Shown here: positions 6,430-15,974 of the stretch, one piece after another
How positions within the stretch are numbered: the first letter of the stretch is position 1
Layout of the letters: each line of letters opens with the position of its first letter
From: Treponema sp.
GTDB taxonomy: Bacteria > Spirochaetota > Spirochaetia > Treponematales > Treponemataceae
DNA: 64,000 nucleotides
NCBI GenBank assembly: GCA_017551705.1
Contig: JAFZLA010000066.1
Location: 1-64,000, forward strand
Direction: 5' to 3'
The notes under the pieces: model-generated
The model's input: the letters and a program-made list of their open reading frames with translations, nothing else
Database searches by the model: none
Told to the model about the DNA's origin: nothing
Made by a program: the position numbers and the translations under genes

Positions 6430-7379
6430 AAGAAACAGGCGGAAAAGCCTTTTTGGCCTTTGAAGGCTGCGAAAACTTTTTGCTTAGCGAACTTTCGGAA
6501 CGTTTTGGCATTGCCGCGGCTCCAACCCAGCGCTACGGCCGCCTCTTTTACTTTGAAAATCTCCCTCAAGACGACATTGTTCCCTGGTTCGCGCAGACCG
6601 TAATGCAAAAGCCCTTTGTCCTGTCTTTTGAGTCGATAGGTCAGGCCGCGGGGGAACTAAAGAAAATCCAGCGCAACTGGGCTCCCTGCTGCTACCAATT
6701 TTTTAGACGGGCCGAACTTATCCAGCAAAAGCTGCCCTACATAAACCTTAAGGACAGGACTTTTCCGGTCACAATTCCCCAAAGCCCCATGGGCTTGTAC
6801 ACGCTGACCGGCCAAAACCAAATTTTGGCCAGCGCCCAAACGTCCAATCCTTTGCCGGCCGGAAAGCTTTCTTTTGTCGAAGACCACGTAAACCCGCCAA
6901 GCCGCGCCTACCTAAAGGTTCAAGAAAGCCTTACTTTGGCCAACCTGTTTTTTGGAGCCCAACTGCCCAAGGCCGGCCAAAAGTGCTTTGAAGCGGGAGC
7001 CTGCCCAGGCGGCTGGACTTGGGTTTTGGCGGGCTTGGGAGCCAATGTCCTGGCCGTGGACCGTTCCCCCTTGGATGACCGCCTGATGAACAACCCGCTT
7101 GTTACCTTCCAAGCCCACGACGCCTTTACCCTGACTCCGCAAGAAATCGGGGCCTGCGACTGGGTCTTTAGCGACGTAATCTGCTACCCCGACCGCCTCT
7201 ACGAATGGGTCCAAAAATGGCTGGACAGCGGCCTTTGCAAAAACATGATTTGCACGATAAAAATGCAAGGCGGAATCGACTGGGCCTGCGCCCAAAAGTT
7301 CGCCGACATTCCCCACAGCCGCGTGGTCCATCTAAACTACAACAAGCACGAGCTCACCTGGATCCACTGCGAGGATTGA
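6414..7379 (+). CDS. rlmM: 23S rRNA 2'-O-ribose methyltransferase, RlmM-like
   Basis: A 321-residue FtsJ-type SAM-dependent methyltransferase with an N-terminal THUMP-like region. The SAM loop GACPGGWT is at 195-202. The catalytic tetrad of ribose 2'-O-methyltransferases is visible as K168, D254, K283 and E313. In Escherichia coli RlmM modifies C2498 of 23S rRNA; this protein is slightly shorter than that enzyme but has the same layout, so the same target is likely though not certain. It starts inside the pilZ gene (16-nt overlap). It is convergent with the nuclease-like gene, with only 23 bp between the stops. Confidence 0.85.
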   Translation: MPVHIEETGGKAFLAFEGCENFLLSELSERFGIAAAPTQRYGRLFYFENLPQDDIVPWFAQTVMQKPFVLSFESIGQAAGELKKIQRNWAPCCYQFFRRAELIQQKLPYINLKDRTFPVTIPQSPMGLYTLTGQNQILASAQTSNPLPAGKLSFVEDHVNPPSRAYLKVQESLTLANLFFGAQLPKAGQKCFEAGACPGGWTWVLAGLGANVLAVDRSPLDDRLMNNPLVTFQAHDAFTLTPQEIGACDWVFSDVICYPDRLYEWVQKWLDSGLCKNMICTIKMQGGIDWACAQKFADIPHSRVVHLNYNKHELTWIHCED

Positions 7380-7402
7380 CAACAGCCCAAAACCATGCTA
7401 TA

Positions 7403-8056
7403 TTAATAGTTGTCTGAGTGTTCGGCGCTTTCGCCGGATGTTCTGCTTGACATGGGCCGTTCCAATTGGGCGGCCCTTACTTTTTTCATGTCAATCAACT
7501 GCAGGGTGCCTGTATCTTCGTGAAAGAATAAGGCAAGTCCATTTTTTCCGGGCCTTGTTTTCTTGAACCCCATGTTTTTTCTTACAAAGCTTTCCGAAAA
7601 ATTATGCAAAAAAATGACAACACCCTCTGAATTAACCTTTTTCATACCACGTTGATATTCGTTTCCTAACGTATTCCTGGTTGCGTCCTTTTCGTAAAAA
7701 GCCTTGATTTCCTTAAAGTCCACAACGATTCCATTGACAATCGCATCGGGCTTAGTGCCAGATTTGGCAGAATTTTCCTCAATCAAAATTACGTCAAATC
7801 CCAAGGCCGCCAGCACAGTGGCAAGTTTGGCTTCTTTTTCGTACGCCACTTTGTTTAACTTGCGACCTGCGTCCTCTTTATAAGTTCCCTTGTAAATACG
7901 GCCTTGCAAATTATAAGTCTTGGTAACAATGTCATAGTCTTTTTGCAACTGCCGCTTTACAAAGTCATTGTGAGCCTTGGACAAAGTGTTTCTGTAAATG
8001 CCGAACTGCATAAAAATCCGCGCCAAATCTGTAGTTTCTGATTCCATGTTTGCCAT
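7403..8056 (-). CDS. Orphan CdiA-CT-like PD-(D/E)xK nuclease
   Basis: A 217-residue protein. The start at 8056 is set by AGGAG seven bases upstream. After a helical N-terminal part (1-70), the sequence has a PD-(D/E)xK-type nuclease pattern: E74 in a long helix, PD at 103-104 in KPDAIVNG, D113-x-K115 in VVDFKEIK, then GVVIFLHN as the next strand. This arrangement is typical of C-terminal toxin domains of contact-dependent inhibition proteins (tRNA nucleases) and of similar domains on phage proteins. Here it stands alone, with no secretion signal, no giant CdiA stalk and no obvious immunity gene; the sole neighbour is convergent rlmM. It may be a captured toxin domain, a cytosolic toxin or a phage remnant. 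Activity is inference. Confidence 0.6.
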   Translation of the reverse strand: MANMESETTDLARIFMQFGIYRNTLSKAHNDFVKRQLQKDYDIVTKTYNLQGRIYKGTYKEDAGRKLNKVAYEKEAKLATVLAALGFDVILIEENSAKSGTKPDAIVNGIVVDFKEIKAFYEKDATRNTLGNEYQRGMKKVNSEGVVIFLHNFSESFVRKNMGFKKTRPGKNGLALFFHEDTGTLQLIDMKKVRAAQLERPMSSRTSGESAEHSDNY

Positions 8057-8150
8057 AAAATTCTCCTGCGCATATATCATTCACTTTTTTTACGTTTTTT
8101 TGGCCTTTTTTCAGGATCTTTTTGTCTTTTTTGCAGTTTTTTGCGCCGTC

Positions 8151-8179
8151 TTGACACGCGCCGCACATTTCTTTACAAT
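8151..8179 (+). promoter_or_regulatory. Promoter of the FN3 lipoprotein operon
   Basis: TTGACA (8151-8156), 17 bp, TACAAT (8174-8179). Predicted start near 8186 with a leader of about 58 nt ending in AGAGGA (8228-8233) before the ATG at 8244. The operon it would drive runs to 15974. Confidence 0.8.
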
Positions 8180-8243
8180 ATTATAGTTATTTAAAACAAA
8201 TTGGGATGGGATAGGGTCTAATTATTTAGAGGATTTAACGACT

Positions 8244-11200
8244 ATGAAACTTTCCAAGCGCTTTTCGTTGCTAAAAAAGAGCCTGGGCTTGACGTTGATA
8301 GCGTCATGTATTCTTGCCTATACTTCGTGCAATAATTTCTCAACGCTTCCCGCAACCTCTTCCACAATAGCAGGCATAAAAACACTCGACGCTCCTGTCG
8401 AGTTAAAAGCTAGCAACGGTGGAAAACGCAAAATATCGCTTAGCTGGAATGTTGTCAGCGTAGCAAAATACTACAAAATCTATTGTTCTGACAGTCCAAA
8501 TGGAACATTCACGCAGGTTGGCGAAAGCTTCTCCGCAACATACGAAGACGCTGTCGCTTCCGGTCGCACCTATTACTACAAAGTTAGCTCGGTAAACGGC
8601 AACGACGAAGAAAGCGAAATGAGCGAAATTGTGACCGGCACCAGTCTGGCAACCCCGATAATCGACAAAATAGAACAAGAGGACACTTGCGCCTCCATAC
8701 AATGGTATTGCGAAAATTCTGCGTCCTACGAAGACATCGCGCGCTTTGAAGTCCACTGCACGGACGGAAACCAAGACTTTTCAATGGTCTTGAACGGCAA
8801 TGAATACTCCTATACATTCTATAATCTGTCCGCCAACACTTCCTACAAATTTTATGTGGAATTATACACCATAAAGGACCCCGACGACGTGGAAAAAAGC
8901 GCCGTCGTCACAAAAGTCACATACTCACAATATACGCCAGTAGCCCCGGAATTTACCGCAAGCCAAGGCAACAACAAAGATGGCGTAGCTTTGAACATCA
9001 CCCTGCCTTCAAAAGTCCAAGTTTCATTTGGAAGCGACGACCAAGTCCTTGACATAGTGGACAGCCCGCTTTACTTTGTGGTTTACCGCAAGCGCGCGAG
9101 CGAAGGTGCCTTCCCGACAACGCCGCACATTGCCAAGCTTTATTTTGACGGAACGACAACAAAACCGTCCGACTATTCAAAATATGAAGCCGGAACCGTC
9201 GCGACCTACATAGACTCAAAAGTGGACCGAGGAATAAAATACGAATATTTGATTAAGTCTTACATTGACGCGGAATGTCCCGAACTTGTAGCAAAAAACT
9301 ACAATAAAAACATAGGCTCCAGAACGGGCAACACGACTGCGGGCTGGACACCGGCGGAACCAACCTTTGAAGTCGTGAACTTCTACCGAGAAATATCCGG
9401 CAGTGCGGTCACGAGCGTTTCAGTTCAGTTTAAAGCCAGCTGGAACGCAATGGGCAAGGCGACCTCTTACTGCTACGCTATAATGGAACAGTTCACCAAA
9501 AAGGGCGACGATCCAAGCGTCACCCCTCCAACTTTGTCTTGGTACCAGGAAAAAGTTTTTGACAGCGTCGAATCTATCAACGGCCTCAGCAAAATTTGGG
9601 ACTTGACCCAAAACGCAGCCGCCCAACTTGGAAGCTACAATTACATTCTATGCATCATTCCAGAAGACGCTTGTGCTGACATCAATTTCTCCGACCCCAC
9701 AAGCGCCGCCGAATACCAAAACAAAAGTCTTATTTACAAGTCGGCCACAAGCTCGGTTCCTGTAAGCGACAATCCCACAGAAGTTTCCACAACAATATCC
9801 GCCGTAAAGGGCGGCTGGAAAAACAAGACCCAGCTAAAGTGGCCCTTTGTGAACAACGTCCAGTATTCGCTAAAGCGAGGAAAGGACACAGAAGACAAAA
9901 GCACCTGGACAATAATCCCGTGGGCCACTATAGACGCAGCCAAATCGCTTGAAGATACCACGCAGGACGACGGAAAAACAACGACAACCTGCGTATTTGA
10001 GGACACAAGCGTTGAGGGCGGCCACACTTACCACTACGAGCTTTACGCCGACGGTTCCCACCCCAACGGAATCGCGGTGGACGTAAACACGCTCGGAGAG
10101 CCCGCCGCGGATTTCAACGCCTACGCCTACGACACAGTCACGGTCGCGTGGAGCGACAAAAATGTCTGCTGCGCAGACCACTACAAAATCACTTTGGGAA
10201 CCGCGAACTCTATCGGCGGCGGCGCTTCCGCCGACCTTGCTGTCATAACCGACAACAACGGCACGAAGACAGGAGTGGAAATCTTCAACTCCACATTTGA
10301 CGGCGGAACAACGGCGACCATAGAAGGCGACTTGATAACGCTTTGCGTCGCAAAGCCCGCCAACTACAACGACGCTACAATTTCCGGCGCGCCTTCAAAC
10401 ATTTCAATCACAGCCTACAGCGACGTAGACGACGCCACAGGCAACAAGACTGTGACCACCCTTGGCCCGGCCGGAATAACGACAAGCGCAAGCGTGGCAC
10501 AAAGCGACGACACAATCACCGTAACCTGGAACAAGGTTGACGGCGCGACGGCTTACCTTGTGCGCCGCGACAGAATGGACAGCGCAAACAAGACAAGCGT
10601 CCAATCGGATTCCTATGTCGTTCCGGCGGCTGGCGGCGAAATAAAAACAACCTATGTAAGCGCGGTCACAACCACGGATGGAACGACAGAAAAGCTTGTC
10701 CTTACCGACAAGAGCATGCCGAACGACTCAACCGACGACAACTGGAAAATGAACGCGGAGCGCTTGGCCTGGGGCTACCCCTACCGCTACACAATCTTCC
10801 CATTGCGTTCCGAGAGCGACAGTGTTGATACTAATGACGCAAAAACAACGGTTGGCGCTGTAACATACAACAAAGAAACCGCCAAGTCCGCCACCGGCTC
10901 TACCAACGGCTACGGCCTTGACGTTTTGGCAACCAAGTCCCAAGACCCGCACAGGGTAAAGATTACATGGACGCCGCCGTACAGCACTGAAAACAGAGAG
11001 GCAAAGCTTTGGCGTTCCGAGGACGCGGCGACATGGACAAAAGTGGAGGCCACGGCGGCAGGAAACAGTTTTACCGTAACGCCAAAAGGCGACGACCGCT
11101 GCAAGGCCTTTTATTACGCAGTTTCTTACGCAGCCGACACAATAAATGTGGCTCCTCACGCCGTTTACACTGCGGAAATTTCCGCCGCAAAGGACACTGT

Positions 11201-12374
11201 TTACAGCAAAACCGAAGCCAAAAACAAGGGCTATCCCTTTGCGCTTTACGCCAAAGCGTCAAATGTTGCGGACGACTCCGGCAAAGCGACCTTTAAGGAA
11301 AAATTTGAATACACGCTGTGGAACCCGTCAGAGCGCGCTGTGGGACCTGCCACAGACGCGACATACACAGTAAGCGTAAAGAACAACAACTATGGCGCGG
11401 GCTACAACACTGTAGCCACAATCAACAAGCTTAAGCAAATTTCAGTCCCAATCCTCCCGACCGCGTATAACCTTGATTCGGTGGAAAAAGTAAATTCCGG
11501 CTCAATCAGCCAGTCAATCACGCTTAAGCCGAAAACAGTCGACACTAACGACAAAGCCTACGACACAGGCCTTTTGAGCGTTTTGCGCGACTACAAGCAC
11601 TACTACAAAATTGGCGTCACCCGAACGCTTGGCGAAAACGAAAACGCCTTTGAGCACAATGGCTCGATAGAAGCCTCTTGGGGCGACGACACGTCCACCA
11701 ACCCAGACCCCGTCTACGCATGGCGCAACGTAACCAACGCCGAGCTAGCAAGAGCCGCCATGCTTGCGATGACTTATGGATTCTTTAGAGCGGCTGGCGG
11801 CAAAACAGATTACAGCAACACCGGCGACGTATATGTAAAACAAGCCGGCGAAGACATTGCCGGCGGAAAGTTCTCTAACAAAGGCGGCTCGTTGAGTGTC
11901 GGCATATCCGGCAAATATTATCACCATTTTGAGATTAACAAGTCAGGCGAACTCGGCTACGCTCCCGCAATGCTCGCGCCTGGAGGCGTTAATGCCAGCG
12001 CAGTTTCTATTTCCACAACATCGACCAATATAACATTCTGGCGACAGGGCGCGAATGAAGGCTTCCTGTGCTTTGAAGACAAACCTGTTTTGAATGTGTC
12101 GGCGGCCAATTCTGAAGTGGGCAACATTTATGACGCGACAATTACTGTCAAGTGCGGAGGCGAAAAGAAAACGCTCTTAGGTGTAGGTACCATAACTTCA
12201 GGCGAAGAAGACCTTAAAATCGATGTCGCTCGAACTTATTCCGGTACTTCTTACTCTTACAAAGCTTCTTCATCTTCCGCTCGTCGTGAATACTTCCCGA
12301 TTCAATTCGGCACAGACCGCAATTGGGACTTCAAGAACTCAAGCTTAGGCTGGTGGGGCCCAAAAACCAACTAG
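8244..12374 (+). CDS. Large fibronectin type III-repeat surface lipoprotein
   Basis: A 1,376-residue protein with a signal peptide and lipobox-like LAYTSC (lipid Cys29). The body is made of fibronectin type III-like modules; the first is clear at about 48-135 (VELKASNGGKRKISLSW, ending TYYYKVSSVNG), and similar ISWxxV...Y-x-Y strands recur to about residue 1100. The last 200 residues form a different, beta-rich domain with a Lys/Gly-rich region. It is expected on the outer face of the outer membrane or in the periplasm. No enzymatic motif was seen. First gene of a four-gene operon; its neighbour also has FN3 modules, so the two may act together as adhesins or matrix/substrate binders. Function is not known. 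Confidence 0.75.
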   Translation: MKLSKRFSLLKKSLGLTLIASCILAYTSCNNFSTLPATSSTIAGIKTLDAPVELKASNGGKRKISLSWNVVSVAKYYKIYCSDSPNGTFTQVGESFSATYEDAVASGRTYYYKVSSVNGNDEESEMSEIVTGTSLATPIIDKIEQEDTCASIQWYCENSASYEDIARFEVHCTDGNQDFSMVLNGNEYSYTFYNLSANTSYKFYVELYTIKDPDDVEKSAVVTKVTYSQYTPVAPEFTASQGNNKDGVALNITLPSKVQVSFGSDDQVLDIVDSPLYFVVYRKRASEGAFPTTPHIAKLYFDGTTTKPSDYSKYEAGTVATYIDSKVDRGIKYEYLIKSYIDAECPELVAKNYNKNIGSRTGNTTAGWTPAEPTFEVVNFYREISGSAVTSVSVQFKASWNAMGKATSYCYAIMEQFTKKGDDPSVTPPTLSWYQEKVFDSVESINGLSKIWDLTQNAAAQLGSYNYILCIIPEDACADINFSDPTSAAEYQNKSLIYKSATSSVPVSDNPTEVSTTISAVKGGWKNKTQLKWPFVNNVQYSLKRGKDTEDKSTWTIIPWATIDAAKSLEDTTQDDGKTTTTCVFEDTSVEGGHTYHYELYADGSHPNGIAVDVNTLGEPAADFNAYAYDTVTVAWSDKNVCCADHYKITLGTANSIGGGASADLAVITDNNGTKTGVEIFNSTFDGGTTATIEGDLITLCVAKPANYNDATISGAPSNISITAYSDVDDATGNKTVTTLGPAGITTSASVAQSDDTITVTWNKVDGATAYLVRRDRMDSANKTSVQSDSYVVPAAGGEIKTTYVSAVTTTDGTTEKLVLTDKSMPNDSTDDNWKMNAERLAWGYPYRYTIFPLRSESDSVDTNDAKTTVGAVTYNKETAKSATGSTNGYGLDVLATKSQDPHRVKITWTPPYSTENREAKLWRSEDAATWTKVEATAAGNSFTVTPKGDDRCKAFYYAVSYAADTINVAPHAVYTAEISAAKDTVYSKTEAKNKGYPFALYAKASNVADDSGKATFKEKFEYTLWNPSERAVGPATDATYTVSVKNNNYGAGYNTVATINKLKQISVPILPTAYNLDSVEKVNSGSISQSITLKPKTVDTNDKAYDTGLLSVLRDYKHYYKIGVTRTLGENENAFEHNGSIEASWGDDTSTNPDPVYAWRNVTNAELARAAMLAMTYGFFRAAGGKTDYSNTGDVYVKQAGEDIAGGKFSNKGGSLSVGISGKYYHHFEINKSGELGYAPAMLAPGGVNASAVSISTTSTNITFWRQGANEGFLCFEDKPVLNVSAANSEVGNIYDATITVKCGGEKKTLLGVGTITSGEEDLKIDVARTYSGTSYSYKASSSSARREYFPIQFGTDRNWDFKNSSLGWWGPKTN

Positions 12375-12389
12375 TGAGGATTGAACAAA

Positions 12390-14726
12390 ATGAACGCAAA
12401 ACAAGCAACATTATTTAGATACATAAAAGCCGCCTCGCTCTTGGCGCTTTCGCTTTCGTTGGCCTCCTGTTCCGAGATGTTCGAAGACCGCGTGGAAATG
12501 CAGAACACCGGCTCAAACGGCACGCTTTCCACCCTTGTGGTTTCAAAGACCGCCTTGGAAAAGCTGCCACCGCCCAGCCAAATTTTTGTCTCCGCTCCGC
12601 AAAAGGACAGGATAGAAATAAGCTGGTCGCCTGTGGCAGGCGCCGCCTCTTACCGAGTGGAGCGCGCCCAAGCCACGTCAAAAAACGGCAAATGGGTCGT
12701 TCCCACCGGAGAAGAGTTTGAAGTTCTTGAACATTCCAAGTCCGTCTACTCAACTTACTTTACGGACTTGATAATCGACGACAGCAAGGCCAATCCGCTT
12801 AACATGGAAAACGAAGCCTATGGGCGCGCCTACTTTTACCGTGTTGCCGCAGAAAACATCATAGACGGTCTAACTGCAGAAGAAGACGCGGATTACATAA
12901 TGACAGACTCAGCCACGCTCTTGGCTCCTCCGCCCACTGTTTACGCCAGCAAAGGCGAAAGCCAAACGGAAGTTGTGGTTTCATGGCAAAAGCCAAACAT
13001 AGACGGCGTCAAAAATTACGAAATATGGCGCAGCTTGTCTGAGGACAATGCTGGCGCAATAAAAATGGCAAAAGTCACAGCCGGCTCGGAGCAATGGGTT
13101 GACACGTCGATTCAAAAAGGCGTCGACTACTATTACACAGTTTACTCCCAGTCCGCAGGCGGAACAAGCGTCCAGAGCGCGATAGCCTACGGCTACGCCT
13201 TACAAGACGGAGCGCCGGGTCGCCCCTCAAACGTTCGCGTTACAAGCGGCCGCGGAAACACAAACAACACAATTACAATCGAATGGGAGGCCGCCGCGAA
13301 CGCCACAGGCTATTATGTCTACCGCTCTTCTTCCAAAGATTCAACATCTGTAAAGCTTGCAAGAAAAGACGGCTCTTCAACGCTTACACATACGGACGAC
13401 AAATCCTTAAAACCAAATGTTTACTACTATTACGAAATCAAGCCGTTCAAAACAGTGGATCAAGATGGAACCACTGTGGAGATTGCCGGACCCATGTCGC
13501 AGTCAGGAAGAAACGCCCCGATTGGCTCAGGCACAGGCCCAGCGGAAGGATACCTTGTAAGCCCTCCGCAAGACGTGAGCGTGGAAAAGTCCCCCGACAC
13601 AAATTGGAACATCATCACATTCGCATCAGCACTCGGAAGCGAAGGTTGCCCCATAAATTCCGGCATTTATGAGGACTACAACAACTACACCTACACGGTT
13701 TACTACGACAACTCTCAAAACGGCCAATTTGCCTCGTCCTATAATTTGGCAGACATTACGCCGGAAGAAAGAACCATCGAAGGCGACAACGAGGGCGAAA
13801 CCAAAAAAGTCATCTACTATCAAGGCCTTGTTCCCGCCGCAAAATACTACAGAATTTCAACAAAATCATCCACGGTTGAAAGCGTCCAAAGCGACGTTGT
13901 GGCCCCGGCGCCCAAATGCGCCGTCAATTGCCAAGCCAGCGACAACGCCGCGCTTGGCGTTTCCACCAACGAGACAGTTGACAAAGGTGCGGCCAACAAG
14001 AACGGCGTCCACGCGGTTCGCATCACTTGGGAAGCTCCTCTTGACGGCGCTGACGGCGGCTACAATGTTTACCGCTCTACAAAGCCTGACTCAGGCTTTA
14101 AGAAAATCAACGAGTCGCCGATTGCTGGTCTTTCTTACGACGATCCAAATGATTCTGCCAAACCAGGAAAATTGTTCTACTATCGTGTCCTTTCGCTTAA
14201 CAGCCTAGGCCAAGGAGCCAACTACTCCAACACCGACAAGGGATACGGTGCCTTGACTACATACCAATATGTGCGCGAATACATAAAGACAACGCTCAAC
14301 TCCCAAAAGAAGCTCACCCTTATGCACAAGAGCAGCGCCACCGACAAGCTTGGTTCAGAAAGTTCTTACGGTGACATCAGCGGCTCACTTAGCTACAACG
14401 CCTCAATCGCAGGCCTTGGCGGCCGTGTAATCATGCATTACGACAACTACGCCGACTACTACATTATGAACGACAAGTCGCTTGGAGTCTACTTCTTGCT
14501 AAACGGCAATACCAACACAAGCGCAAGCATGGACACAAACGGCACTATGGACGGCATAGTCACAATTCAGGGAATGTACGAAGGAAAAGTTCGTTACGAT
14601 AATATTAAAATAAAAGGCGGAGCCGCCGGTGGAGGAACATACGGAGTATGGAGAAAGAATGTTGATCCAGGTTCTGACGAAAACCCAACTTATGTCGAAG
14701 CAGACTGGCTTTATGGAGAAAAATAA
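12390..14726 (+). CDS. FN3-repeat lipoprotein, second of pair
   Basis: A 778-residue lipoprotein; lipobox LSLASC with Cys27. The start is ATG 12390, nine bases after GAGGA; a TTG at 12381 abuts that site and is unlikely. FN3-like modules occupy about residues 55-620; the first begins PPPSQIFVSAPQKDRIEISW, and later ones carry GYYVYRSS and GYNVYRS strands. The C-terminal 150 residues form a separate domain (GGRVIMHYDNYADYY...) that looks like a beta-sandwich. It lies 15 bp after the larger FN3 lipoprotein and 1 bp before the small lipoprotein gene, so they are certainly one transcript. Exported and lipid-anchored by inference; ligand unknown. Confidence 0.75.
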   Translation: MNAKQATLFRYIKAASLLALSLSLASCSEMFEDRVEMQNTGSNGTLSTLVVSKTALEKLPPPSQIFVSAPQKDRIEISWSPVAGAASYRVERAQATSKNGKWVVPTGEEFEVLEHSKSVYSTYFTDLIIDDSKANPLNMENEAYGRAYFYRVAAENIIDGLTAEEDADYIMTDSATLLAPPPTVYASKGESQTEVVVSWQKPNIDGVKNYEIWRSLSEDNAGAIKMAKVTAGSEQWVDTSIQKGVDYYYTVYSQSAGGTSVQSAIAYGYALQDGAPGRPSNVRVTSGRGNTNNTITIEWEAAANATGYYVYRSSSKDSTSVKLARKDGSSTLTHTDDKSLKPNVYYYYEIKPFKTVDQDGTTVEIAGPMSQSGRNAPIGSGTGPAEGYLVSPPQDVSVEKSPDTNWNIITFASALGSEGCPINSGIYEDYNNYTYTVYYDNSQNGQFASSYNLADITPEERTIEGDNEGETKKVIYYQGLVPAAKYYRISTKSSTVESVQSDVVAPAPKCAVNCQASDNAALGVSTNETVDKGAANKNGVHAVRITWEAPLDGADGGYNVYRSTKPDSGFKKINESPIAGLSYDDPNDSAKPGKLFYYRVLSLNSLGQGANYSNTDKGYGALTTYQYVREYIKTTLNSQKKLTLMHKSSATDKLGSESSYGDISGSLSYNASIAGLGGRVIMHYDNYADYYIMNDKSLGVYFLLNGNTNTSASMDTNGTMDGIVTIQGMYEGKVRYDNIKIKGGAAGGGTYGVWRKNVDPGSDENPTYVEADWLYGEK

Positions 14727-14727
14727 A

Positions 14728-15081
14728 ATGAAAAACATTAGAATCAAATTTACCTATTTGACACTTACGCTTGCCACAATCACAATTTTTTTGCTGGCAT
14801 CTTGTTATCAACCAAGCCCTCTTTATGGAACATGGTCTGACAATCAAGGAAACAAACTGATCCTTTCTTCAGACAATTCCTATACGGCAATAATCAAAGA
14901 CTCAAACGGCAATACAAACAACTACAACGGCAGTTACACAGTTCTGGAAAACATCATTTCATTTTCAAGAACTGACGGAAACATGAACACAGAATGGGAT
15001 ATCCGTGGCGGTATTCTTTACCTCAAGTGGTTGGACTCAAGCGGAAAAGAAATCAACCTTAACCTTTATCACACGGCCTAA
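14728..15081 (+). CDS. Small lipocalin-like lipoprotein
   Basis: A 117-residue protein whose start codon lies 1 bp after the preceding stop, with GGAG in the end of the upstream gene as ribosome site. Signal peptide with FLLASC (Cys26), then a short beta-rich domain of alternating strands (YGTWSDNQGNKLILSSDN, NNYNGSYTVLENIISFS) typical of small lipocalin-like lipoproteins of this kind of bacterium, which often begin with a GTW motif. No catalytic residues are seen. Third gene of the FN3 operon; a periplasmic or surface accessory role is likely. Confidence 0.7.
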   Translation: MKNIRIKFTYLTLTLATITIFLLASCYQPSPLYGTWSDNQGNKLILSSDNSYTAIIKDSNGNTNNYNGSYTVLENIISFSRTDGNMNTEWDIRGGILYLKWLDSSGKEINLNLYHTA

Positions 15082-15101
15082 TTTAATCGGAGCCAAAAAC
15101 A

Positions 15102-15974
15102 ATGAAACTTTGCAGTAAAACAAAGATAGCAGCCGCTACCCTCTTCTTGCTTGGTTCGCTCGCTTGCGCCAAAAGAATGCAAGACCCCAATGTTTTGCAC
15201 ACGGGAACCGGAACACAAAATGCAAATCCAATCCCCGACGAAGAAACTCCCGGCCACTGGGCGACCATTGAGGAATTGATAGAGCAGCAAGGCCGCAAAT
15301 TTGGTCTCTTGCACAACTGGGGCTTGTCATACGCTTCGATCACAAGAATCCAAAAGCAATCAGGCCGCAGCAATTTTGTTTGGAACGACAAGCTCATCGG
15401 CGCCTATTACGAAATGACCACAAACAACTTTTTGGTCATGGGCAAACGAATCAACGTTGACTTGTTCGCGCGCAACGCCTTTTATTACCCCATCTCGTAT
15501 ACATTCAACAAAGTCAAACAGGTTACGGTCCAACAACTTTTGTACAACTTTGACTTGTTCACCGGCGCCAAATTTTCAATGAACTTTTGGGATTGGGTCA
15601 CAGTAAGCGCAAAGCCTGGCATTCACCTTATGTACCAATTGCACGACAAATGGCATTACGTTCACTTGGGAGCGGGACTTGGATTGGAAGCCGAGATGCC
15701 AATATCAAGCCGCTGGTCATTTAACATTGGCGGCATTTGGACTTGGGACAACGCCAACCTTGGCTCAAACAAAAGAATGCGGCCCTTTGACCTTGCTTGG
15801 GAATATCAAGCGCAATTGGGCTTTAGATACTCAAAGAGAAAGCTTAATCCAAAATCATTTGTAAGATATGTCCCTCGGCCGCCCAAGGTCATAAAGGTAA
15901 AGCCGCTTAAGCCAAAGACTTCTGATGCTGACTTATCAGGTCAGATATCGTCTGAATCAACAGAGTCGGATTAA
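15102..15974 (+). CDS. Lipoprotein with outer-membrane beta-barrel-like domain
   Basis: A 290-residue protein: signal peptide with LGSLAC (Cys22), a short linker, then about 210 residues of alternating amphipathic strands rich in Trp, Tyr and Phe (FWDWVTVSAKPGIHLMYQ, WHYVHLGAGLGLEAEMP, WSFNIGGIWTW) that look like an outer-membrane barrel, followed by a Lys/Pro-rich tail. GGAG precedes the start. As last gene of the FN3 operon it may provide the membrane partner for the two large lipoproteins, as the barrel-tailed protein at 52163-57316 may do for the Ig lipoproteins. Its last 68 nt overlap the convergent kinase gene. The lipid anchor plus barrel plus soluble tail is unusual; a non-barrel beta-sandwich remains possible. 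Confidence 0.65.
   Translation: MKLCSKTKIAAATLFLLGSLACAKRMQDPNVLHTGTGTQNANPIPDEETPGHWATIEELIEQQGRKFGLLHNWGLSYASITRIQKQSGRSNFVWNDKLIGAYYEMTTNNFLVMGKRINVDLFARNAFYYPISYTFNKVKQVTVQQLLYNFDLFTGAKFSMNFWDWVTVSAKPGIHLMYQLHDKWHYVHLGAGLGLEAEMPISSRWSFNIGGIWTWDNANLGSNKRMRPFDLAWEYQAQLGFRYSKRKLNPKSFVRYVPRPPKVIKVKPLKPKTSDADLSGQISSESTESD

Noticed and set aside
12381-12389. TTG start for the second FN3 lipoprotein
   Set aside because: The ribosome site directly abuts the TTG; ATG 12390 has proper spacing.
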